A DNA stretch of 64,000 nt from Rubrivivax sp. GTDB lineage: Bacteria > Pseudomonadota > Gammaproteobacteria > Burkholderiales > Burkholderiaceae_C. The stretch spans positions 1 through 64,000 of the forward strand of contig JAIXWM010000109.1 in NCBI GenBank assembly GCA_027491255.1, written 5' to 3'. Made by a program: the position numbers and the translations under genes. The notes under the pieces were generated by a model. That model made no database searches, was not told where the DNA came from, and saw only the letters and a program-made list of their open reading frames with translations. This document shows, piece by piece, positions 1-6,718 of the stretch (the first letter of the stretch is position 1; each line of letters starts with the position of its first letter).

Positions 1-827
1 GCCAGGTAGGTCTGGCCGTACTTGCGGTACTTCAGCGCGTGAAACGCGCCGGACAGCGTGGTCTTGAGGTTGCCCAGCACGGTGTTGATCCACTTGAACT
101 CGGGCAGGTCCTTCGGCTTGAGGGTGCCCACCACCCGGGGCAGGTGGATGCAGCCGGCGTCGGTGACGGCGGCGAAGCAACTCAGGCCATCGCTGAGGAC
201 GACGCAGCCGGGCGTCAGGCGGGTCTTAGCCCACTTGCCGATCGCCTGCGAGGTGAAGCCGCTGACCACGTCGAGCTTCAAGTGCGTTGGCCCACCGCTT
301 TCATCCAGCGACAACGCCGCCACGAACGGCACCTTGTTCTCAGAGCCGCGGCCCGCCTTGCCCCCAGAGCGCTCTCCACCGAGGTAGGCGTCGTCCAGCT
401 GCACCGCGCCGTCCAGCAGGTGGACGGCTTCCCGGTCGGCCATGGCGCGGTTGATCTTCTGGTGCAGCAGCCAAGCGGTGGGGTAGCTCACGCCGAGATC
501 GCGCTTGAGCGCCAGCGCCGAGATCCCCGTCTTGGCCTGGCTGATGAGATGGATGGCCAGGAACCAGGTGGTCAGCGGCAGCTTGGAATGCTCCATCATC
601 GTGCCGGCAGTCACCGAAGCCTGGTGCCGGCAGCCGATGCACTGAAACAGCTTGCGGGCACCCTGGCTGACGAGGTAGTGCCTCCCGTCGTCGCAGCGCG
701 GGCAGCGAAAGCCCCTGGGCCAACGCGCGCGCTTCAGAGCTTCGGCGCACTGCGCTTCAGTGCCAAAGTGACGCAGGAATTCGGGGATCGACATGCTGGG
801 CTGGAACTGGATCTTGTGGCTGGACAT
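1..827 (-). CDS. IS1595-family (ISXO2-like) transposase, 3' end outside window
   Basis: I read this frame directly on the minus strand. It opens at an ATG (825-827) and stays open to the window edge, giving 275 residues so far. Near residues 42-67 there is a zinc-ribbon pattern of paired cysteines (CPRC and CIGC). A helical segment follows, then an ISXO2-like DDE domain beginning around LDDAYLGGE, with a second acidic motif at VLSDGLSCF. This layout is typical of IS1595-family transposases. No frameshift or stop is visible, so the 5' part looks intact. The element's outer end is probably near position 887, where a GGGTAGTCCAGTGAGCTACT-like sequence lies on the minus strand. I cannot confirm the terminal repeat without the other end. 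Confidence 0.85.
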   Translation of the reverse strand, partial: MSSHKIQFQPSMSIPEFLRHFGTEAQCAEALKRARWPRGFRCPRCDDGRHYLVSQGARKLFQCIGCRHQASVTAGTMMEHSKLPLTTWFLAIHLISQAKTGISALALKRDLGVSYPTAWLLHQKINRAMADREAVHLLDGAVQLDDAYLGGERSGGKAGRGSENKVPFVAALSLDESGGPTHLKLDVVSGFTSQAIGKWAKTRLTPGCVVLSDGLSCFAAVTDAGCIHLPRVVGTLKPKDLPEFKWINTVLGNLKTTLSGAFHALKYRKYGQTYL

Positions 828-887
828 CGTGTCTCTCCGTCGTCAGGAGAGCTCAGGTTATGAGGTCAGTAGCTCACTGGACTACCC

Positions 888-1111
888 TCCGGCTGTTTGA
901 GGACGTTGGCATGGCACAGCGCAGGGTTGTCCACGGCGGCGGTCGGTCGGCGCTTGCGACGAACCGACCGACCGCCGCGGTGGGCAACCCGTGTTCTTCA
1001 CACCTGCGTTGGCCAGTCGGGTTCTTGACTCGACGCACGCCTTGCGCCGATGTTTCGTTCCGACTTCCGTGCCCCTGGGGTGACTGCCCATGTAGCTGGC
1101 CGCTCGACGGC
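888..1111. other. Non-coding spacer between two insertion sequences
   Basis: No convincing gene lies here. Reading frames on both strands are short or are high-GC shadows. The stretch joins the presumed outer end of the IS1595-like element to the presumed left end of the IS110 element. Its one strong feature is the large hairpin listed separately at 924-990. The rest, about 991-1111, shows no promoter or gene that I can support. It may be older chromosomal sequence, a remnant of another mobile element, or a longer left end of the IS110 element. Confidence 0.4.
924..990. repeat. Large near-perfect inverted repeat (27-nt arms, 13-nt loop)
   Basis: The left arm is 924-950 and the right arm is 964-990, separated by 13 nt. 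They pair at 25 of 27 positions by my hand alignment. The inner part is built on a repeated GGTCGG unit. No T-run follows either arm, so it is not a standard intrinsic terminator. It lies between two insertion sequences and upstream of an IS110 transposase. It could be a target hairpin, part of the element's left end, or a folded RNA. Confidence 0.8.
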
Positions 1112-1136
1112 CCCCATGAGACCCGCAGCCCTCGGG

Positions 1137-1229
1137 GTGCCGGAAGACCCAGACGGGCTACAGGGTGTAGCGCCAAGGTGTCCAGCCAGGAGCGCCGATC
1201 AGTGAGCGACCCGCCGGGCCTTCCGACAC
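1137..1229 (+). ncRNA. Candidate IS110 bridge RNA
   Basis: The region just upstream of the transposase can fold into one outer stem enclosing two hairpins. The outer stem pairs 1137-1146 with 1220-1229 (9 of 10 positions). Inside, 1158-1162 pairs with 1166-1170 around a GGG loop. Positions 1177-1183 pair with 1189-1196, with one wobble and one bulge, around AGCCA. The first inner hairpin contains ACAGGGTGT (1160-1168), which also occurs exactly at 2477-2485 in the presumed right end. That would be expected if it were a donor-recognition guide. IS110-group elements are known to encode such an RNA in the left end. The fold and the guide match were found by hand and could be chance. Confidence 0.45.
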
Positions 1230-1263
1230 GGTAAGTCTTACCGCAACTTGCAGGAGTCTGTCC

Positions 1264-2475
1264 ATGAGTAACCGCTTTGCCGGGCTGGATTGGGCCAGCC
1301 GAACCCACGCTGCGTGCGTCATCGACGAGCACGGCAGCATGCACTTGCAGTTCGAAGTCAGCCACGATGCCGCCGGCCTGGCCGAGCTCTGCCGCCGGCT
1401 GCGCAGCGCTGCCGCAACAACCGTGGCCATCGAGCGCCCCTCGGGCCTGATCGTCGACGCGCTGTTGGAGGCCGGCTTCACGGTCGTGCCGATCCATCCC
1501 AACGTTGTCAAGGCCACCCGACCGCGTTACCGCAGCCACGGCGGCAAAAGCGACGCTAGTGATGCCTACTTGCTGGCCGACCTGCTGCGCACCGACGGGC
1601 ACCGCTTCAAGCCGCTGGCGCCGCAGAGCGACGACATCCGGGCGCTGCGCGCCCTGGTGCGTGGGCGCGACGATCTCGTGGCCACCCGCGTGCAGCTGGC
1701 CAACCAATTGCGCAGCCTGCTCCAATCCTTCTGGCCCGGCGCCGCGGAGGTCTTCGCCGATGTCGACTCGCCCATCGGTCTGGCCTTCATCCAGCGCTAT
1801 CCCACACCCGAGTCCGCAGCTCGCCTGGGGCCCAAGCGGATGGCCGCCTTCTGCGCCCAGCATGCCTACAGCGGCCGGCGAAGTGCCGAAGAACTGCTGA
1901 CTCGCTTGCATCAAGCCGCCGCCATCACTGTGGGCCCATCGGAGATGGAGGCCAAGGGCGAGCTGGCGCTCAGTCTGGCACGCACCCTGGATCGACTGGT
2001 CGATCAGATCCGGCTGCTGAGCAGCCGCATCGAGCACCACGTCAGTTCCATCGACGACGGCCGCATCCTGATGAGCTTCCCCCGCGCAGGGCGCATCTGC
2101 GCTGCCCAGATCCTGGCTGAGCTGGGCAGTGTGCGCGAGCGCTTCGACAGCGACGAACATCTCGCGGCCGAAGCCGGCGTCGCGCCGGTCACCTACGCCT
2201 CGGGCAAGTCCAAGGCCGTCACATTTCGCTGGGCCTGCAACCACCGGCTGCGCGCAGCGCTCACCTGCATGGCCGACAACTCGCGTCACGCCAGCGCCTG
2301 GGCCGCCAGCGTCTACGCCAAGGCCAGAGCACGCGGCTGTGATCATCCCCACGCCATCCGCATCCTCAGCCGGGCTTGGCTGCGCATCATCTGGCGCGCC
2401 TGGACGGACCGCAAGCCCTACGACTCTGCTCGCCATGGCAGCGCTCAAATCCTGCTCAAAACGGTGGGGGGTTGA
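1264..2475 (+). CDS. IS110-family transposase (DEDD recombinase)
   Basis: The protein has 403 residues, a normal family length. The N-terminal RuvC-like DEDD domain begins with GLDWA (Asp9). It continues with AIERPSG (Glu57) and KSDASDAYLLADLL, which supplies Asp97 and Asp100. The C-terminal Transposase_20 domain starts near residue 268 with MSFPRAGRICAAQILAELG and reaches the conserved serine region around TYASGKSK. IS110 recombinases work with a structured RNA that pairs with donor and target DNA, and move through a circular intermediate. The frame is unbroken, so the enzyme is probably functional. The start ATG has GGAG (1252-1255) a short distance upstream. Confidence 0.95.
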   Translation: MSNRFAGLDWASRTHAACVIDEHGSMHLQFEVSHDAAGLAELCRRLRSAAATTVAIERPSGLIVDALLEAGFTVVPIHPNVVKATRPRYRSHGGKSDASDAYLLADLLRTDGHRFKPLAPQSDDIRALRALVRGRDDLVATRVQLANQLRSLLQSFWPGAAEVFADVDSPIGLAFIQRYPTPESAARLGPKRMAAFCAQHAYSGRRSAEELLTRLHQAAAITVGPSEMEAKGELALSLARTLDRLVDQIRLLSSRIEHHVSSIDDGRILMSFPRAGRICAAQILAELGSVRERFDSDEHLAAEAGVAPVTYASGKSKAVTFRWACNHRLRAALTCMADNSRHASAWAASVYAKARARGCDHPHAIRILSRAWLRIIWRAWTDRKPYDSARHGSAQILLKTVGG

Positions 2476-2574
2476 CACAGGGTGTCTCATGGGGTGAGCC
2501 CGGCTGAGGCGGGTTTCCAATCAAGAGTGTGCAAGATAATATCATAGAGATATTCTATATTGCGAAAAGCTTTT

Positions 2575-3492
2575 TTAAATATGTTTTCGTGTCCAATCTC
2601 GTAGGCTATACATGATGCAGTTGGAAAGGAAGTACATTATTAGCAGCGGATTTGATGTTTTTAGGGCGATGGTGAGGTCTTTTAAATTGAGGCCAGATTT
2701 AGATAACATCTTCAGTTGCCTCATTAGTAGATGGTTTCTAAGTTGCCTATTCAACTTTAAGAATTCGTGATGCTTTTGAAGAATTAGGGCGAAATTCTTT
2801 GCTCGGAGCTGATTGCTCGAAGTCTTTGTTATTGAGTCCTGTTCATGTAATCTTCCTTTCGGAGTGTCGTCAATAATTACACCGTAAGCGGTATATATGT
2901 GCGGATAAATTTTTCTTGAAAGCAGCCGGACGCAGAATTCCGTGTCCTCATTGGTAATTAATTCGATGTCCAATAGGCCTATCGACATGAATAATGAGCG
3001 CCTTATCCAAAACCCATATCCCAATCCGCTCAAATGATGTTTCTGGGGTCTGTCCTTCAAGTGTATGAACTGACCGACACCTTTTGCTTTATAGTTGGGA
3101 TTTTTTACTATTTCAGATAGTAATAGTATTTTTGCGAAGCCCCATTGCGTATCACTCGATGATCTCAGATAATTCCAAAGGTTTGATATGTAATCGCAAA
3201 CAAATTGATCGTCGTCGTCGAGAAATAGTAGAAACTTGCCATTGGAGTTGATGGCGCCAAAGTTTCTTGCTCCAGAGGGGCCGTGTACTCCGGAGTTATT
3301 AATGAATTTAGTATTTGGGTTCGTTTGTAGATAAGCTGGTGTACAGTTTAAAGTCGGTGTATGGGAACTGTCATTGACGATGATGAGTTCGATCAAATTA
3401 AGTATGTCCGGAGGAATGGAGGCTAACGCACGTCTCAGAAGTGAGGGGCGATTCAAGGTGGGGATAATAATACTGATAAATGGTTCGTGCAC
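2575..3492 (-). CDS. GT2-family glycosyltransferase
   Basis: The protein has 305 residues. It begins with a GT-A fold signature, SIIIPTLNRPSLLRRAL, and has an acidic DDDD cluster at residues 92-95 in the place of the metal- and sugar-nucleotide-binding DXD motif. A later NEDTEF segment near residue 182 fits the acidic catalytic loop of GT2 enzymes. It presumably adds a sugar to a surface polysaccharide on the cytoplasmic face, with unknown donor and acceptor. Codon use is AT-rich (many AAT, ATT and TTT codons), unlike the chromosome from 4.5 kb onward, which suggests transfer. The neighbouring gene on the same strand is a second glycosyltransferase 62 bp upstream. Confidence 0.85.
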   Translation of the reverse strand: MHEPFISIIIPTLNRPSLLRRALASIPPDILNLIELIIVNDSSHTPTLNCTPAYLQTNPNTKFINNSGVHGPSGARNFGAINSNGKFLLFLDDDDQFVCDYISNLWNYLRSSSDTQWGFAKILLLSEIVKNPNYKAKGVGQFIHLKDRPQKHHLSGLGYGFWIRRSLFMSIGLLDIELITNEDTEFCVRLLSRKIYPHIYTAYGVIIDDTPKGRLHEQDSITKTSSNQLRAKNFALILQKHHEFLKLNRQLRNHLLMRQLKMLSKSGLNLKDLTIALKTSNPLLIMYFLSNCIMYSLRDWTRKHI

Positions 3493-3554
3493 AATCGTTA
3501 TTTGGATGCGATCGGTGTGTAAATTAATTAAGATGTTTTACTTGACGTGTATAA

Positions 3555-4451
3555 TTAATATCGGAGTGTCTTCAGAATGGCTTTGAGGCGGGCTTGGGCT
3601 AATCTTCTTGGTCCATGGCATCTATGCAGCGTATAGTACTTCATCATATGAGTTAGTAACGCACTTTCCGATAGGGATGATGGGGATTCTTGCAGAATTC
3701 TCTTGGCCGAATCAAGAAATCTCCGGTTGCGGATAGTCATTTCGATAAATTCTGGCCTATTTTTTTTTACATAGTATCGAGGGGTTGGGAGGATCCGCTG
3801 AATAAAATTTGCGCCGCGAGATGTCCCTACAACGCCCTCATTTAATATCGCGTCAAGTACAATTAAATGGTCCGATCCCCAGGGATCGGTGTACATTTTC
3901 ATAACTCTGCTGTAGCTATCTTTGAGGTCCTTTGTTCGCCAAAGGCCATAAAACCAAGAGGCGTGCCCAAGAAACATCTGAGCGACGATGTGGATCGTGG
4001 GATTAAAATATCCTGAGCACAAATTTGATGGATATTTAAAAAATCTTTCTTTCTTGGGGGGTGCAAAGGTCTGAACTATATTGCCAACTGCGAGTCTTGA
4101 GCTAGGAGACTGCTCAAGTAAGTCAAACAGGGTTTGGAGCCAATCCTCGCTGGATAAGTCATCATAAGCACGAAATGCAAAATATTCAGAATTAACTAAA
4201 CTCAGTAAAAAATTGAAGTTATCATTGGCCGGCACCGTCGTCGGTTGCAGAATATGTTTGAACCTTTGATCTTGCTTGCAGAAATCCGAACAAATATCAG
4301 AAGTTCCGTCGTTCGATGCGTTGTCAGAGATGATTACGGAAAAGTCGCAGAGTGTTTGGGCAGCGAGATTCTGTAGACATTCCCTTATCAAAGTGAAGCC
4401 GTTGTAGACTGGAACCCCTATAACTATCTTAGGCATGCTGACTAGCGGCAA
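3555..4451 (-). CDS. GT2-family glycosyltransferase
   Basis: The protein has 298 residues and starts with the GT-A signature KIVIGVPVYNGFTLIRECL. NASNDGTSD and a DD pair at residues 97-98 (AYDDLS) sit where the nucleotide-sugar and metal site is expected. The C-terminal half is poorly conserved, as usual for acceptor-binding parts. A second ATG at residue 6 (about 4436) could be the true start, since the family usually begins right at the MPKIV-like strand. Like the gene after it, it is AT-rich and probably came in by transfer. It lies directly downstream of the tolC-like gene on the same strand but is not obviously co-transcribed with it. Confidence 0.85.
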   Translation of the reverse strand: MPLVSMPKIVIGVPVYNGFTLIRECLQNLAAQTLCDFSVIISDNASNDGTSDICSDFCKQDQRFKHILQPTTVPANDNFNFLLSLVNSEYFAFRAYDDLSSEDWLQTLFDLLEQSPSSRLAVGNIVQTFAPPKKERFFKYPSNLCSGYFNPTIHIVAQMFLGHASWFYGLWRTKDLKDSYSRVMKMYTDPWGSDHLIVLDAILNEGVVGTSRGANFIQRILPTPRYYVKKNRPEFIEMTIRNRRFLDSAKRILQESPSSLSESALLTHMMKYYTLHRCHGPRRLAQARLKAILKTLRY

Positions 4452-4510
4452 GTCAAAAAGATTCTGGATTTCTTGATCATGGCTTCAGAAGGTGATGGCG
4501 TTATCGGAAC

Positions 4511-5920
4511 TCATCGCTCCAGCAATGAATTGACCTGCTGCAGATCCTCCACCTTCAACTGCCCCGAAGCCAACCTCAAGCGCAAGCCCCCCATGAGCAC
4601 GTCGTAGCGCGCCTTGGCGAGGTCGCGCCGTGTCTGGAAGAGCTGGGTCTGGGCGTTGAGGACGTCCAGGTTGACGCGCACCCCGACGCGGTAGCCGACC
4701 TGCGTGGCTTCCAGGGCCAGGCGGGAAGAGGCCTCTGCGGCTTCGAGGGCCTTGACCTGGGCGGAACCGGATTGCACCGCGAAGTAGGCTTGGCGGGTGG
4801 ATTGGGACACCGTGCGTCTTGCGGCGTCCAGGTCGTTGCGGGATTTGATCTCCAGCTCGGCGGTTTCACGAACGCGGTTCTGTGTCAAGCCGCCGTTGTA
4901 CAGGGTCCAGTTCAGTTGAACGCCCAGCGTTCCCGTGGACACCTGGCCGGCTGTGATCGGGCGGCTGCCGTACGCCTTGTTCACCGAATAGGCGCCGGTG
5001 GCATCGACGGTGGGCAGGGCGGCGGCGCTGGCCTTGGCGGACTCCAGGCGTGCGATGTCGAAGCCCAGCGTGGCTTTGCGCACGCTTGGATGGGCGCCCA
5101 GGGCCAGGCCGACCCAGGCCTCGGGATCGGCCGGCTCGGTGGCTAGCAGGGCGGCCGCGGGCGGCAGCGGGCGCGGCGCAACGCCGCTGCGGCCCACCAG
5201 CTGGTCCAGCGCGATGCTCTTGGTTCGCAGGTCGTTCTCGGCGGCAATCTCCTGCGCCGTCACGAGGTCGAAACGGGCCTGCGCCTCGCGCGCGTCGGTG
5301 ATCGTTGCCGTGCCCACCTCGAAGTTCCGGCGCGCAGAGGCGAGCTGCTCGGTGATGGCGACCTTGCTTGCGCGGGTGGTCCCCAGCGCGTCCATCGATG
5401 CCAGCACGTCGAAATAGGCCTGGCTCAGGCGCACCATCAGGTCCTGTTCGGCGGCGCTGAGGTCGGCCTGGGCTGATTCCAGTGTCTTGCGCGCCTGCTC
5501 CACGGTTGCGAGGTTGCCGCGGTTGAACAAGGGGTAGCGCGCGTCCACGCGAGCGTTCACGTTGTTGTCGGTGCCGTCGATCCCCAGCACGCGCTCGCGG
5601 TTGGTCATGTCACCGCGGCCCGTGGCGGTGGCCGAGGGCCGCATCAGTGCGTCGCTCTGGGCGGCCTTGAACTCGGCCGAGCGCGCGAGTGCACGGGCGG
5701 ACAGCACGGCGGCGTCGTAATTCTTCGCCGCCTCGTACAGCTCGAGCAGCCCCTGCGCCTGGGCCGACGCGCCGCCCAGGACGAGCGCCAAGGCCAGTCC
5801 GGCGCGCGAAAGCGCGCCTACAGCCAGGCTGCTGCCCGCCAGCCGCCCGGTCGGGCTGGAAAGACCCGGGCTGGTCCGACGCGTTTTCGAAAGCGTGGAC
5901 AGGTGGGCTGTGCGCTGCAT
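4511..5920 (-). CDS. tolC: TolC-family outer membrane efflux protein
   Basis: The protein has 469 residues. A long positively charged N-terminus is followed by a hydrophobic stretch and an AQAQ cleavage region near residue 55, a signal peptide for export. The mature part starts GLLELYEAAKNYDAAVLSAR, the usual TolC opening. It has two repeated halves rich in Ala, Gln and Leu heptads that form the alpha-barrel (for example residues 140-215 and 350-440). It should form the outer membrane exit duct for the RND pump encoded upstream on the same strand, with a methyltransferase gene between them. tolC beside a PCMT-family gene is a common arrangement in Burkholderiales. The first 40 residues are unusually long, and a later start is possible. 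Confidence 0.92.
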   Translation of the reverse strand: MQRTAHLSTLSKTRRTSPGLSSPTGRLAGSSLAVGALSRAGLALALVLGGASAQAQGLLELYEAAKNYDAAVLSARALARSAEFKAAQSDALMRPSATATGRGDMTNRERVLGIDGTDNNVNARVDARYPLFNRGNLATVEQARKTLESAQADLSAAEQDLMVRLSQAYFDVLASMDALGTTRASKVAITEQLASARRNFEVGTATITDAREAQARFDLVTAQEIAAENDLRTKSIALDQLVGRSGVAPRPLPPAAALLATEPADPEAWVGLALGAHPSVRKATLGFDIARLESAKASAAALPTVDATGAYSVNKAYGSRPITAGQVSTGTLGVQLNWTLYNGGLTQNRVRETAELEIKSRNDLDAARRTVSQSTRQAYFAVQSGSAQVKALEAAEASSRLALEATQVGYRVGVRVNLDVLNAQTQLFQTRRDLAKARYDVLMGGLRLRLASGQLKVEDLQQVNSLLER

Positions 5921-5991
5921 GGAAAGGTTCCTCTGTCGGATCGGTGGTGATCGCGGGCTGGCGGCGAAACGATGCCCTGACGGCCTGTGGA

Positions 5992-6657
5992 TTAGAAGCG
6001 GAAGCGGCTCGGTTCCCCGAAGTGCAGCAGCCGCGGAGCGACGGTGTCGAACAGGTCGACATGCGACCAGCCTTCACCGTGGCCGCGCGTGTGCAGGCGG
6101 GCGCGCATGATGGGCAGGTCTCCCACGATGGCAACGAGCCGTCCCCCGGGCTTGAGTTGTTGGCGCAAGGCCGCAGGCACCTCGGCCACCGAGCCTGACA
6201 GCACGATGGCGTCATAGGGGCCGCCCTCGGCCCAGCCGGCGTGGCCATCGGCGTTCACGACACGCGCATTCGTGATGGCGGCGCGACACAGGTTTTCCTC
6301 GGCCTGGCGTGACAGGGCGGCGTCGATCTCGAGGGTGATGACCTGCCCGCTCATGCCCGCCAGCAGGGCTGCCATGAATCCCGAGCCTGTACCGACCTCG
6401 AGCACACGATCGCCGGGCTGGAGTGCCAGTTCCTGCAGCAGTCGCGCCTCGACCTTGGGCTCGAGCATGCAGGCGCCTGCGGCAGCGCCTTCCTTCAGCG
6501 GCACCTGGGTATCGACGAAGGCCAGGGCGCGGTGCGCCGCCGGCACGAAGTCTTCGCGGCGCGCTCGGCCGAGCAGGGCCAGCACCGCAGGGTCGAGCAC
6601 GTCCCACGGCCGGATCTGCTGCTCGATCATGTTGAAGCGGGCTTGTTCGACGTTCAT
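5992..6657 (-). CDS. Protein-L-isoaspartate O-methyltransferase family protein
   Basis: The protein has 221 residues. The SAM-binding motif I is VLEVGTGSGFMAALLAG near residue 85, preceded by the family segment FVDTQVPLKEGA. The family transfers a methyl group from SAM to isoaspartyl residues in damaged proteins so that they can be repaired. This is the shorter betaproteobacterial form that opens MNVEQARFNMIEQQIRPW. True isoaspartate activity for this subgroup is an inference. It sits between the RND permease and tolC genes on the same strand, with gaps of about 60-70 bp, so it may be transcribed with the pump. Confidence 0.85.
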   Translation of the reverse strand: MNVEQARFNMIEQQIRPWDVLDPAVLALLGRARREDFVPAAHRALAFVDTQVPLKEGAAAGACMLEPKVEARLLQELALQPGDRVLEVGTGSGFMAALLAGMSGQVITLEIDAALSRQAEENLCRAAITNARVVNADGHAGWAEGGPYDAIVLSGSVAEVPAALRQQLKPGGRLVAIVGDLPIMRARLHTRGHGEGWSHVDLFDTVAPRLLHFGEPSRFRF

Positions 6658-6718
6658 GGCTCGGCTGTGTCTCGTAGGTGCGCTTGGCGATGGTTATCAC
6701 ATCGTCAGGGTCATCATT

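Larger units (their letters stand above)
1112..2494 (+). mobile_element. IS110-family insertion sequence (boundaries approximate)
   Basis: The transposase gene at 1264-2475 is intact and of IS110 type. An 11-bp inverted match, CCCCATGAGAC, occurs at 1112-1122 and in reverse complement at 2484-2494. These two sites flank the gene closely and are my only basis for the boundaries. IS110 elements often lack true terminal inverted repeats and make no target duplication, so the real ends may be a few bases outside, or the left end may reach further upstream. The roughly 150 nt ahead of the gene fit the usual position of the non-coding RNA in the IS110 group. In the IS1111 group that RNA lies downstream of the gene. 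Confidence 0.6.

Noticed and set aside
874-2520. 548-residue minus-strand frame over the IS110 gene
   Set aside because: It is a shadow of the transposase, whose DEDD motifs are clear on the other strand.
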